From contig NMRA01000185.1 of the NCBI GenBank assembly GCA_002633005.1, positions 431,854 through 495,853 of the forward strand: a DNA stretch of 64,000 bases, read 5' to 3'. The notes under the pieces were generated by a model, which saw only the letters and a program-made list of their open reading frames with translations, did no database searches and was not told where the DNA came from. This document shows positions 46,101 to 58,341 of the stretch, piece by piece. Position numbers and translations under genes: made by a program. Numbering within the stretch: position 1 is the stretch's first letter; every line of letters starts with the position of its first letter. Source of the stretch: Phoronis australis. Its lineage: Eukaryota > Phoronida > Phoronidae.

Positions 46101-49100
46101 CATCGTACAGGTAACAGACACCAAAAAAACCATATGAGCTTCGATTGATGTCTCGTTTATCTGAAGCTATCCCTGGATGTAGGTAAAAGGGACCACTGAG
46201 GTGTGTACAAATAGAAAACCATTATCTAATTAACACTTTGCTGGTACTAATAATTGATTAAGTCAGCAAAGCATGAGTAATTGTCCCAGGTATGTCTGAA
46301 GAATGCAGGACATTTCCTTCAGATCTAGCTACCGTTTACACACGTTGTCATGTTGACATTTTTTGTTATGACGAGGCGGCAGTTCAGCAATTGGCTCGCA
46401 TTTATTCCCAGACAAGGCAGTTTAAACAGCCAAGAGTTCAGGTGTAATTAAATTGCACAGAATGGCTCTCGATGACATTTTAGAGAAACACCCACTGTTT
46501 TGACTGCCTTAATTGTCAAGGATGCAAGGTTTATTACTGCCTATGAAGACATCAAACTACACTCCCCACCCAAACACATTCCCAATAAAGGTGTGCCACA
46601 ACTGGTGTTCCTTAAGTTATGCAAGATATGCCAGAATAACATTGGGCGCTTAATCCCGTGTAACTCCAGGACAGTCTTCATACAGCTAGCTGGCTGGCTA
46701 GCATGAAATGTATGAGACTAAATTGGCAACCGCTCCTCTTGTTGACAAATTTGTCTGACACAACAGAAAGCTCGAATCGTTGAAATTTATTAATCGTGAA
46801 CATTGTTATGTGTTCTACAAATTTTCTCTATAAAATAAATGATGTATGACAGTATTAACTTTTTCTGGCAATTCAAAACAATTCTTTCAACATTGTTTTG
46901 TTTGACTTGAACAGGTAACATGAATAAAATGTACGCCAAGGAAAAAACAAATAAGCTTAGCAAATGTAAACAGCTCTGAAATCTATGTTATGTTATTATT
47001 CAATACAATAACAAACACTGAAGCTAGCGTAGGTTTGGAATGCAAAGCACGTGTCCCAGTGCAGTAAAAAAGCCACTTCAGTTATGATAATGAGTGTTGG
47101 TAAACTGCGAAATCTATTCATTGATTTCGCAAACATTAAATACAGAGCAAAGTGTATGTGAGAATAGTGTGTCAAAATATTGAACATTGATCACAGGTGT
47201 GATAAAAGACTTTAAAGGCATCGCTCATTGATCTCAGGCGCAATTAATCAGATTATTGCAAGCAGGATGCTGGAAAAAGTGTGTTTATAGACTTGTTACT
47301 ATAAACAGAGAATTCCGATACTATGGGCAGCTTCAATACAACCCTGCTCAGACATGTAAACAAAACGGCATACAAGAAATGTACCTGCCTTTTTCAACAA
47401 TGGCCATGAATCCTAAAGGAGGGATGATACACCATTAACAGTAGACAGGGAAATATTTTGAACAATGGTCCAGTAAAAGCATGACACTGCATAATTTTGT
47501 CTCAACAACTCAAAAGACAACTTAACAATCCAAAAGTTTATTGAAGATGTATTATGTTAAGCTGATTCAAATACATTTCAGTTAACCTACAAAAATACAA
47601 ATATGGGCACATTTTTCCTATGAAAACTAAGAGCATAGCATTTGAAACTGTGCAATGATTACGATTGTCATATCATCGGTGGTTAATTGATCGGTAATCA
47701 AGCCCCGCCTCTCACGTACTACTTTCTGGCCTGCCAGGGTTGATATGTGTGACCACATCAAAGCAGGTGAGAGCGTTTGATTTGGTGGGAGCCAACAAAA
47801 GACAATACTACTGACCCAGATATCTGTGGCTAATTTATCAATATGATAGGCAATGTTTTTGTGCAGTCTGGCGTTAATTTTAGACCCTGGGAATTTCACG
47901 TTTTGTTTAAAGAATGAGATCCATAAAGGAACTCATCCTACGTTTTTGAACACAGAACCCAGAATATTAAAGAGTTGAAAACCAGCGCTTTCTGTCAAAA
48001 ACAACTTTTGATTTAAGCCACTTGCCATTACAAAATAAGGTCTTAAACTTTTCCTTACTCGGATTAGAAATGATTCCTAACATTCAAAAGACGTCATAGT
48101 TGGATGTTGCGTCAAACCAGTCTCATCTCAAGTTTGGTCAGGAAAGGTTAGTTTCAGTTGCCATGACAGCACGGACAACAAGAGAATTCCATGTGTATTC
48201 CACCAAAGGAACAACATCGCAATGAGGTTGTGCTTTGGAGAAGCAAAGACGTTGTAAAGAATGTTGTTTTTGACATCACAGCGTGGTCTATAGCGACAAT
48301 TAAGTTACATAGATGAGCATGGAATGAGTAACTTAGCAGTGCTCAACACAAGCAAATGACAGGTTGAAAACACGAGTGATGGCACATTTGCTTGTAACCG
48401 TGACGACAAAAAACGCTGAATGTCCACTCCACGCCTGTTCGAATAATACAAGTGAATTGAAATTTCCTACTCGTATATCACTTTTTCTAACGATAATTAT
48501 ATTTTCAAGCATTTAGTTGCTTATGTCGAGCCTCGACTTAGTTGGACAATGGCATTGGTTGGTAGATTTGTGATATTGTCAGTGTACCAGAATGTTTAAG
48601 AGGTCATAATTCAATAAACCAGGTAAATACCATAATCAACATCAACACAATATACCCTAAAACGAAATAAAATGTCTCACACTGCAAAAGGGAATTTGTT
48701 AAAGGTTCAGCAAAGCAAATTCAACTGTTAGTTGTTAAGAGTGCATTGGCTTTGAGAAATTTGATTCTGCGGGGGAGTCTCAAGTTTACTGGTTCCATGT
48801 TGCATGCAACTGGCACTCAGACATAACCTATTAAATAAATTGGCACTGATAACCTAATAACCAGTTTACAAATTGAATCAACTAACATTGATCCTGTGCT
48901 ATAGGTTACTGGCAACTGAGCAGACTGCTGAAGGTCCACAGTCTCAGATTTGGGAGCCATCAACTCTCATCTTTATGCAGTGGAATTAAAGGGGCATTAT
49001 CCTTGACTCAAGTGATTTTGTGAGATCAGCCTCAAAGGAGAATCAAACTCACAACCTCAACAGTTGCAGTCTTACATTTTGCAGGATAAGGATTTGTAAA

Positions 49101-49490
49101 GAGTATATTTAAATGGCCTTGATTTCAGCAAATGTCTGACTTAAAAATGTTACCTTCACCGGCAAAAAATGAAGAATACAAAGACAATTTGAGTTTACAT
49201 TAAGGTTTGAGTATTACCATTTTTAGACAAATGACCTGTCTTATTCTCATCACCTGTAGGTAACTAAGCAAGTGACTAGTACAAATAAATATATGGCAGA
49301 CCAGTTTCACATAAAGCTCTTTGATTCTAAATCAAACAGTTGTCAGTTAACTTGTTCCAGTGTGCAAGTGAAATACATTTTCTTTGTTGGAGCTATCTCT
49401 AGAACTAGTCATCTTTAATCCATTACATTCCAAATGCATCCATCAAAGAGAGTGATACAACCAAAGATTGTTCAAAAGCTTTTTTGAGAA
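43170..49490. other. No recognised gene or repeat
   Basis: AT-rich DNA with scattered short frames. A tiny 28-nt exon-like segment at 47,385-47,412 (minus, acceptor CATCCCTCCTTTAG, donor GGCAG/GTACAT) is too short to credit. A 16-bp motif GATATTACCGAACAAC and near copies recur around 45,820-45,900. A palindromic GCTAGCTGGCTGGCTAGC lies near 46,684. Confidence 0.4.
49010..49085 (-). repeat. Possible tRNA-like SINE head fragment
   Basis: On the minus strand AAGACTGCAACTGTTGAGGT is followed by TGTGAGTTTGATTCTCC, resembling the anticodon-to-T-arm part (B box) of tRNA-derived SINEs. There is no matching A box at the expected distance and no defined tail. Confidence 0.25.
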
Positions 49491-51099
49491 GCATCATGTT
49501 TGGGAAACTCAGGGGCGGAACAGTAGCATGCAGAGGTTTGGTGATGCCCGGAGCAACTTTTTTTATGGACGCCCCTCTCTTTACTCAAATGCATGGGCCC
49601 AAGTACTAAGCAAAGTAAAAAAATTAAACTTTATTTAATGGCACTACTAATCAGTAAAATTTCAAAAAGTTTACTCATAACGATTGGATACCCTCTCCCC
49701 TCCACGGAGACCCCCCTCCCTTCTGCAGGCTACTAGTAGCAGGGAGCACCTCCCAAGGAGTTCTAACATGCTGCTAACACTTTCCTATTGTGCTTTGCAA
49801 CAGGATCGATTATAGCTTCCTGGGAAAGACCTACTGTCTGCAGCCCCAGATGGGGTTGAGTACATTAAGGCTATAAAATGGCAATACAAAGGAAAATCCT
49901 CATTTAATTGGGAAAACATGCAAGTGAGGTTATATAATAACAGTAGGCAGGTCATGACCTCTGTCTGGTCACGACCCTTGTCTGGTTTCTCATACACAAC
50001 ATTCCTTGGATAGAACAGGGGAGGTCTGTATTAGAGCAAAGGGTTAGAGAAACAAAAACCACATGTCTGGCAATTAGCACTCTATTATTGTGGCAGCAGT
50101 GCTTAAGTTCATTGTAATCTAAAGACAAGGGTGGGATCTGAGCAAGCTGAGCTCACTTCGCCAAAGGCCATCAGACAGTTGACCTCATAAGAATAGTACA
50201 AAGCTGAGCTCACCTACTGGCTGGTGGATCAATCACTGAAGAATGGAGTGGAACAGATCTGATGTGAAGCGATCAGGGCTAATTTGAATCACTGTTAGAA
50301 ATTTGCAATACCCACTGTTAGATTGATTGCAAAAAGTATAGAAAAGCACTCAAAAGTGAATGAGTGTTATGCTGATGAGAACTTGAATCGCTAGTACTGA
50401 AACCTTGTATTTTAAGGAGATTCATTAAATGTGCTGGTCAATTTGCTGTCAAACTTGTAAACACGGGTAATCTGAAACATGTTCGTTGCTTTAATCAAAT
50501 GTGTTTGATTGCTTTTACATCAAGTGGATACCATGACAGCATCAAAACATGTGTTGTGCAATGAACCAAAAAAGTACATAGAATGTGGGATTATTAACCA
50601 AGCTTTACTTCCAACCATTCGCCTTCCATGTTGTATTTTAGTGTACCGCGTACACATTCCGAAAAAACAGAAAAAAATCAGATTTAAACGAGGGATAGAG
50701 TACGTACCGTCTCATTAGTACATCGACCTTTCCACTGACACCCTGTGATTGCTTAACTCAGACTAACGGGGGCATTAAAATTGCGTCACAATCACCCCTT
50801 ATGTTGTCTTGGAAAATCCACATTGCACTCAGATTCTAATACAATAACAATGCAAAGCAGCTGATCAAATCTCATATCATTGACCAATTACAACACTATT
50901 ATAGTGATATTGGGTCTGTGAAAACACAAATCCTAATTGTGGATTTATGTTATATTGAAATGCAGTTAGCTGTTTAGACTAATCACTAATTGTCTAGACT
51001 AATCTATAATTGTCATGCAATGTATTAAGGTTAAGCATCACCCAGTTTGCTAAAATGCGGCAACCCCAAACAAAATTGGAATAAAGGACAGAAATACAA

Positions 51100-51455
51100 A
51101 CGCAGCTGATAGGGCCTTCAACTTCTCTTCTCAATGGGAACATACACAACAATTTTGATAATGGTCCTTCAAGTGGTTTGTCGGATAGAGAGGCGGAAGC
51201 CAAGTAAGATTTGAAAATAGTGAAAATGTCCACTAGGGAATGCTGATGACGGATCCGCCTGGAAATAGGATGGCCTTGTAACCAACACAATAGAAACTTA
51301 TTAACCGAAATTTCCAGAAAAGAACTCGGTAGATACAAAAGCAAACGTAAAAAGTAAAATTGCCACTAAGGCACAACCCGGTAGTCGAATCTGTAAGAAA
51401 ATTGGCACATTCCGTTTTGTCGGATGGAGATGATGGCAATATGCGGTCACAAAAG
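51100..51455 (+). mobile_element. Partial pearl-like element, two monomers
   Basis: Blocks matching the 19.9-kb element appear in order: GTTTGTCGGATAGAGAGGCG, AAAATGTCCACTAGGGAATG (51,223), GATGACGGATCCGCCTG, TTTCCAGAAAAG..CGGTAGATACA, AAATTGCCACTAAGGCACAA (51,358), GTAGTCGAATCTG and TGATGGCAATATGCGGTCAC. The two CTCF-like blocks are about 134 bp apart and both are mutated. The left hairpin and a clean terminal hairpin are not visible. Confidence 0.6.
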
Positions 51456-51459
51456 TACA

Positions 51460-53210
51460 TCAGTGGAAACCAATTCTTACCAGGGACGGGCACTTTTACC
51501 AAACACTACAAAAACTTTTCCCATGCACTAAAACCCCTATCCAGCTAGTTCCAACCACACTCAGCCAGTCTTGCAATTTTTAGTGCAAGCTTGCAAAGCA
51601 TGCGACCCAGTTCTGTTGCTTTTCGATCACTTCTAAATATTGTCTGTAGTAATAGTGCTAGAGTGTGGTTGAACTTCAGGTTCCGTGGTAAGGGATTTTT
51701 GTTTGCATATGGACAGAAGCAGATGCGTGGTGAGAATTGTTTCCACCCATGTACATGTGAGCACATAACAATTCTCCACCAATAAAAGGTATATAAAGTT
51801 TTGGCGTCCTGAAGATTTGACAAATGACAGACAGGAACCACCACAAAAATGCTTGCAAGATAAACGGGATTACATGATGCATACATTTTATGCAGACCAC
51901 ACTACACTTTATGGTGACTAGGAGAGCAGATATCATAATCCTGAACTATTATTGTAGACTGCTTATAAATTTTGAAATTATTCTACTTTGAACAAATTAA
52001 CATCAAAGCCAGAAACAGCAAAACATTACATAGTTATTACAGGAAACAGGTCCCCAAATTTTGGGCCACGGATCATATACTTTAAGAGCCATAATAGAAG
52101 TCTTCGATTAGTTAGGTTTCCCAAAATGAGCAGTATTTAAGGAAGGTGGGTACACAACATATTTAATCTTGACTGTTTTTTACGTTTTTATATCATCCTA
52201 ATCTTTAATTCTTGGTGCACAATATACTGAAGAAAAATAAAATCATTCTGAAAATCCAAAGTTGTTTTTTAATTATATTTGACCACGCTTCAGTAAGTCA
52301 TATGGCTTGAGTGCTCACCAGCTCAGAGACTGACAAGTGGGGCGGAGCTTATACCAGGACACTAGCTCTAAGCTAACCCTGTCAACAAACATTGCGTAAC
52401 CGGGCAATGGAGGGTGCTGTACCAGCTGATATTGATGTTGTAGCAAGGCCAAGAATATAATAATTCTATTTTTGACCATGTGAAAGTTGGTGGTGAAATG
52501 GTGAACTAGCTCCTGTTCCACGCCTGAGCCTGTTTGTCCATCTGCAAAAAAAATAAGTTGAGTACGCCAAGTCTTGCCGAAGCCATCACTGCACTCAGCT
52601 TGAGGAGTCAGCGCAGAAATTGTGCATGTGCAAAAGATTAGTCAGAAAGGTGAGGTGTCTTGCGAGAGGACGCTGAGCGTTGACGTGGATGGTTGTTGCA
52701 CGATTCGATGAGAGTGCATGTACGACTACGTGCCATCAGAGTAGAGTTTTGGAGATAAACCGTGCTTCTATGCTAGGAATACGCCATGGAGAAACTAGGC
52801 TGCCAAACTCGGGATTTTTTTAACTCAAAGTGCTATTTTCTCATCCTTTACAATATACTACATGTAATGTTAAGATACTTTTTAGTTCACAGTTTCTTTT
52901 TTGAACTGTATTAACTGAAGAAATTTCATATTCGTCAGTTCCTCGCACTCTCCCAAAAAAGCTTGAATCTGCCATTCACTGAAGAGCAGACGAAGCGATT
53001 ACACTTTGTCGGGAATGATATTTGTAGCATATGAAGCATTTGTAGGTCTTTCATTTGATTGGATCGAGTTGTTTTTTTGTTTATAGCTTTCAAACTTGCC
53101 GAACCGGCTCTCTTAACAGCAAAAAACAGGGAAAACCCGATCGAACTCATGGCGCGACTTGTTGGTCCTGCAAGTCAACGCTTGCTCTATGTTCAGATGA
53201 GTCGAGCTTG
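51460..53210. other. No recognisable feature
   Basis: AT-rich sequence. A 113-codon minus-strand frame at 51,545-51,886 overlaps plus-strand frames and has no domain or splice support. Confidence 0.4.
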
Positions 53211-53218
53211 TGCAGACT

Positions 53219-53287
53219 GGGTCGAGAGGGTTGTGGACCGTGGGTCGAGGGGGTTGTGGACCATGGGTCGAGGCGGTTGTGAAGTGT
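53219..53287. repeat. Minisatellite, 23-bp unit, 3 copies
   Basis: Units starting GGGTCGAG at 53,219, 53,242 and 53,265 share GGGTTGTGGACC with small differences. The third copy drifts into GAAGTGTGGGGGCCGAGG. The overlapping Gly-rich frames on both strands are artefacts of this repeat. Confidence 0.85.
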
Positions 53288-53455
53288 GGGGGCCGAGGTG
53301 GTTTTAGAACTATCGGAAATAGAAAGGCAAAACGATACAAACAAAAATTCCCACTAATGGTCGAATCCTAGCACAATAATTGCTGTCAATAATCTTTCAC
53401 ATTTTTTGTTAAAAAATCACGAGTAAATTGTCAGGTGAGCCCAATGTACGGCAAG

Positions 53456-53549
53456 TCGGATATGATGTGCCCATATTTTGAGAACCAGTTTGATGTCCTT
53501 TATTCAGTGGAGACAACTGGTTCTCATAATTCGGGCACGTTATATCCGA
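53456..53549 (+). repeat. Short hairpin repeat, family 'GAGAACCAG', copy 2 (best preserved)
   Basis: The arms extend about 38 bases each: left TCGGATATGATGTGCCCATA then TTTTGAGAACCAGTT; the right is its reverse complement with few mismatches, ending ATATCCGA. The loop-proximal core TGTCCTTTATTCAGTGGAGA is shared with the other copies. It is in the same orientation as the copy at 9.1 kb. No coding capacity. Confidence 0.75.
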
Positions 53550-54318
53550 GCATTAACCAAGGTGCAGTATTCTAAGGCAGGTTGCCTATGATTTCTGCAG
53601 CAACTGATTTCAGGGTACAACCCCTTAGGATAGAAGCCTACAGCACAGCAGGATATGTAAGCTGGGTATGTATACCTAGATAAACACCTGGCTGCCCTCA
53701 ATGAAAGGCTAAGAAAACGAACAATTACAGGTGAGGTCCACCATAAACAAACAACTATCAACTAACATCTCCAGGCAAGGACACAATGGAAGGGTGTAGA
53801 TAGCTTAATATAAACAAACAACCAAAGTTGTTAGGTGGGGATGACTTCTCACTGAGGCAGACTGACTGACTGTAAGCCTGATGAGCCGATTACATGTCAT
53901 GGCTCAGAAAAAATGCAGCATGAGGCGTCCTAAATGTATTTTTCATGAACATCATTGCAATCTTCCCGTGTGAATTTAACGAGTTCAAATTGCACATCAC
54001 AAACATAATGTGCACAACACGTTTAATTTGTGTACGGCAGCATACATGCACTGTATGTATCAAACATTTGTCAATTTTCACTTCAGAAAAAATAATTTAC
54101 TTTATATTTTGTATCTCATGGGGCAGTAAAGTCTCTCCAAGTTCCGACAAAATTAATCGCAAAAAATTATCCTTTTACATTCTTCACAGGCTTCAGTTAT
54201 GTCTAAAACCATCATTGTCTTGTGGTTGCTACGTTACAGCACTTTCAAAAATGTTAAATCATTTATTTACATCTTTTGTGGAAAAAATGAAAAAATTCTC
54301 TTGTCCGCCATATTGCAA

Positions 54319-54477
54319 AGGCGGATCCAGGAAGGGGGCCTAGAGGGTCTGGACCTTCTTTTCCAATGCTTGCAGAGAAATCAAATGTAAAATTTTCAAA
54401 TTGTTGATTTGGACCTCCCTTTCTCAAAAATCCTTGATCTGACCCCCCCTTTTAAAAATCCTGGATCAGCCCCCTTT
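54319..54477 (+). mobile_element. hAT-like MITE with GGCGGATCCAGG ends
   Basis: It begins AGGCGGATCCAGGAAGGGGG and ends AAAATCCTGGATCAGCCCCC. The interior AAATTTTCAAATTGTTGATT matches the minus-strand copy at 23,919-24,068. No target duplication is certain. Confidence 0.65.
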
Positions 54478-54489
54478 ACTGTGTATTAA

Positions 54490-55850
54490 AGTGGTGAGAT
54501 TATACTGTTCTCATTACACAGACTACTGGACCACCTTCTAATTTGCCCTGTTTGATTGATAACAATAATTGGTATTATCAAGCAACAGAAAAATACTACA
54601 GACCACCTGTCTATGAAGGTACAGTAATATATAACATTGCCTGATATTTTTAATACAATTCGTCACTTGTGAACAATAATGTTTCTATACCAGAAAAGGT
54701 ACTTGACAAATATTTGTTTCAACTAACTAGTGTACCCTTAGCACAATTAATGAGTTATATTCTGTATTCATGAATATTATACAACGACAAAGTTTTCCCA
54801 ATTTTTTTAATTTCCTGTGATCAGCAGTACAGATGACAATGCAAACGAATACCATTTCTGCTACAACAAGGGTGATACTATGATTTTGAACAAAAATATT
54901 GCACAGCTGGATGTGTACAGCATCAAATATTATTAAACAGTGAGTGGGTTGGTAATCCAGGAAGACCTATGAACAAATACATTGATTAAATAATTCATCC
55001 GATTTATTTGAATCAAACAAACGATACCTTTGAAAAAACATGTCACTTGCAATTTGAAAACACAGGCTTAGTGCTTGAATTAGCCATTACTTGGGTAGAC
55101 AAGACAATTTTCTGCTCTGTAAAATTCAAAACCAAGAGCTGACATAAACTGTAAACATCCCACCATAACATCCCTGGATAGCTGCCAACCTATGTAATCA
55201 GATAAAGGCATTGGTTGTTTGGACGCCTTCAACAATTGATCACAAGAGGTAGCAAACTTCTGGACAAATACATGCATAATCCGATCAAACATAATTTTCA
55301 TTCATTAGAATGAACTAAATTAAACTCGGAACCACCGATAAGCAAAGTAGTGCCACTATATATAGCGCGTTCCCAGACAACATTCGATCAAACATGACGC
55401 TCTTTTATTTGACTGCACCAAACCTAACGGGAACACCAATACCAAGGAGCCAATTCACTAAATATAGACAGAACCAGGATAATTTTAGCAGCATCACTTG
55501 GTTGCCATAATTTTGCACAATTTAATAAACCCTGCATAGTACGTCAACGACAGGCAAAGTCAATATTACATGTAACCGCAAACAAGATTAAGAATCAAGT
55601 TAACTCCATGCGAGGGCAGACGTGACCACAGGGGAATCTTCGGACAAGTCCGAGAGACAAGCACACATCAATAACTGGCTGGACTGATAGTGATGAACAA
55701 TCCAGTTTGTTGATACAGTGCCAACACTGAATACAATAATGATTAAGGAAAAAGGCAAAATTCCAATGGGATACCCTTAACTTAAGTGAAAGGTTTGACT
55801 GACAATGTTAACTGAGGTGACTTAATGTAGCCTGGGCACATAGGCAGGTT
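54490..55850. other. No recognisable feature
   Basis: AT-rich DNA with only short frames; no repeat family or splice-flanked segment noted. Confidence 0.4.
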
Positions 55851-55926
55851 ACTGAGGGGGGGGCCCAGTGGCCTGTCCGCCACTTACAGACACAACCAAA
55901 AATGGGGACAGTTTGTAGGCGGATTA

Positions 55927-55953
55927 GGGGGGGGGGGGGGNGGGGGGGGGGGG
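55927..55953 (+). repeat. Poly-G run with an undetermined base
   Basis: G14-N-G12, preceded at 55,855-55,863 by another G-run next to CCCAGTGGCCTGTCCGCCAC. The surrounding GGCGGATTAGGGGG suggests a decayed hAT-like MITE end. The N at 55,941 marks base-calling difficulty. G-quadruplex formation is plausible. Confidence 0.8.
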
Positions 55954-56380
55954 CTAAGCAGCCCATACCCATCCTATAAGTGCAAACAACAAATTGGCGT
56001 CACCATGTCATTCCTAGGGTTCATATAGGCACATTTCTTAGAATTTGCAGTTAGCCCCACCCCCCCTCTCACTACAACCTAGAGCCACCAGTTACAGAAT
56101 AGAAAAAATCCATGTAATTCTCCTCCAAAGCAGTCCTCAAAAATATACCATACACAAGTGTACGAGGACTACAGAAAACAAGCAAAACCAAGAGAATAAT
56201 ACCACGGGACATTTTCATGCAAATTCTATTAATGAAGAAAAAAAAGCCCCTATCAAACCAAAAACAGATGAACGGCAAACCCGAAGTGCAGAAACTCGTC
56301 ACATACTTATGCAGCTGTACCCAAAGAGAAACTCTTACAAATATTCCTCGGTTATAGTACCTTTTAACAGGGATCCACGC

Positions 56381-56437
56381 AATTTGAGAACCAGTTTTCT
56401 CCACTGAACAATGGGCATCAAACTGGTTCTCAAAATT
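56381..56437 (-). repeat. Short hairpin repeat, family 'GAGAACCAG', copy 3
   Basis: The arms AATTTGAGAACCAGTTT (56,381-56,397) and AAACTGGTTCTCAAAATT (56,420-56,437) match as an inverted repeat with one extra A. The core TCTCCACTGAACAATGGGCA is the reverse complement of the core in the other two copies, so this copy is inverted. Confidence 0.75.
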
Positions 56438-56698
56438 CGAGCTCCCTCTTCCTTTTTAAAGGGGCACACTAAGATCATTGGGTCATCCAACTCATTGATT
56501 TCATCTCATTAGATGTTATCTGGATTGTGACAAAAAGTAATGGAGTATAATAATAACAACAATAACAGGATGCGAGTCACCAGGCGTTAATAATAACACC
56601 AACAACAGGATGCGAGTGACCTTGAGTGACCGGGGTCGGTTTCCTAAAAACAAAACCGGTAGGCATGTGCTTCCACAGGCCCGGCAAGTGTACCATCA

Positions 56699-56724
56699 CA
56701 GTGGCGGATCTACGGGGGGGGGGN
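56699..56724 (+). mobile_element. hAT-like terminal sequence (left-facing)
   Basis: CAGTGGCGGATCTACG followed by a G-run and an N at 56,724. The identical 16 bases occur inverted at 59,011-59,026, so these may be the two ends of a single 2.3-kb element (56,699-59,026) or two independent fragments. No 8-bp target duplication matches. Confidence 0.5.
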
Positions 56725-57700
56725 CCAGGACCCAAACTAACAAAAACTTCTCTAGCAAAACAAAAACGGCACCGCCAGTGCGTGCAAACCCCAAGTAAAC
56801 CAAATTGAGGGGGGGAGGTTCAATCTAAAAATATTATTTTTTGTATTGTGCATTGCTGAGTCTTCGTGGCTCATCGGCAAAACGCGAGGAGATCACTTGT
56901 GCGCGCGCTTCTGTCAACACTACTGAAGTAGCCAAGCATTTTAGATGGATCCACTGCTGAAAGAGCAGTTCTATAGCTGATTTCTTTAGGTAACTAGCTT
57001 CTTTACTCTAAGATATGTTTTGATTTGATTAGGGGAAATACTGTGGTGCGCAACCCTGATATTCAGGCGAATTGACGTGCAATGTTTTTACCTCATCTAT
57101 CATGCCGTGTCATTCTATTACACTCCACACGTTTGTAACTCGAATTTGACTGATGTATAGTAAAGTTGTCTTGTGCAATATCACAGTGTACATGTACATG
57201 TAATATTTTTGAAAAAAACTCTTTTTCCGCAGAAATGCTATTCTGGCAGGCGCCGTAGTCTGGTCGCAAGTCCGTTTGAAGATACACTCTAACAGGTTAT
57301 GTCTATACAAGGAATGACCAAGGGGGCAATCACATTGACAAAGTGACCGCATTCGTGAACAGTGTATAGTACCAGAAATTGCGGGGTGGCTGTTCTTTCA
57401 CAACAAAGTCTTGCAGGACTCGTGCGATGTTCAATAGGGCTCCTAAGGAGCCCTAGTTCCAACCTCAACAGCTACCGTCTTTCTACCTGCAATACGCACA
57501 CTGCCGTCTTCTATACTGGGAATTCCGCAGAAAGGCACACCCGATGAAAAGCTCATGCCCATGGGCATTTATTTGATGTTAGTACTTCGGGTTTCAAGCG
57601 TTCAGACATTGGGACGTTTATTTCAAAAATTGCAAGAGATGCAAATACTCCTGGAATACATCGGCAAGGTTTGAAGTAGTCCGTGATGAACGGATCAAAC

Positions 57701-58120
57701 TTAGTTGCGCATGTAAGTCTTTTGAATAGACTTAGCAACCTCAAGGGTCTTAATGCCAATTGAGCTGCGAAACGAGATGCTGGCATTGTATAGGCTTACA
57801 AGCTCATTGACACAGCAGTTGACGAAGTGCAAGCGTTGGGAACAAACATCAAAGATATCTGGGTAGAATGGTTCCAAGACGAGCAAACCATTGGATCCGA
57901 TATACAGATTCCTCCGCAGTATAGACAACAGAAGGATAGGACTAACGTATGAGTAACCACTGGGGATAAAAAAGTGCCTACAGAGAAGTTTCCAATTCAA
58001 AATTTTTTGCATAGTACACTTTAGGTCTCGCGACGGACCAGGCCAGCTTGATTTGTGTAGATATTGAGTTTCAGTGTACTTCTGGTCCCTCGGCGAACTA
58101 GTCTTGTGATTTTTTATCAA
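57701..58120 (-). CDS. Longest open frame in the window (139 codons), unidentified
   Basis: The central and C-terminal parts read SGYSYVSPILLLSILRRNLY, then IGSNGLLVLEPFYPDIFDVC, then VNELVSLYNASISFRSSIGI, ending KSIQKTYMRN. The pattern of aliphatic and aromatic residues is more protein-like than most frames here. The N-terminal part runs into the GGTCYCG repeat array, so the ATG is doubtful. No catalytic motif or family is recognised. It lies between the two matching hAT-like ends at 56,699 and 59,026 and could be a remnant of that element's gene. A frame this long is also not far from chance expectation in 64 kb. Confidence 0.2.
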   Translation of the reverse strand: MIKNHKTSSPRDQKYTETQYLHKSSWPGPSRDLKCTMQKILNWKLLCRHFFIPSGYSYVSPILLLSILRRNLYIGSNGLLVLEPFYPDIFDVCSQRLHFVNCCVNELVSLYNASISFRSSIGIKTLEVAKSIQKTYMRN

Positions 58121-58341
58121 AGTGTGCTTTGTAAAACTATTTATCTCAGACAGTACTGTTTGGTCCCGCGACAGATTGACTATTTTTATAGGGATAATAA
58201 GCGCAGGTGTACTCTTGGTCTCGTGACGGACCAGGTCAGCCTATTTGTGTACTCTCAGTGTACATCTGGTCCCTCTGCAAACTAGTCCGTGGGTATCTTT
58301 TCACAACTATGCACAGGATGTTTTGGTTTCGTGAATCTGTT
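58024..58341 (+). repeat. Degenerate array of six units with a GGTCYCGYGACGGACCA core
   Basis: Core sequences start at 58,024 (GGTCTCGCGACGGACCA), 58,084 (GGTCCCTCGGCGAACTA), 58,162 (GGTCCCGCGACAGATTG), 58,217 (GGTCTCGTGACGGACCA), 58,268 (GGTCCCTCTGCAAACTA) and 58,325 (GGTTTCGTGAATCTGTT). Spacings are 60, 78, 55, 51 and 57. Units 1-2 and 4-5 resemble each other as pairs (a higher-order repeat of about 190 bp), with shared CAGTGTAC[TA]TCTGGTCCCTC. The core is quasi-palindromic (TGGTC...GACCA). Confidence 0.7.

Noticed and set aside
53945-54343. 132-codon plus-strand frame
   Set aside because: Runs into a hAT-like MITE end and shows no domain; AT-rich random frame is sufficient explanation.
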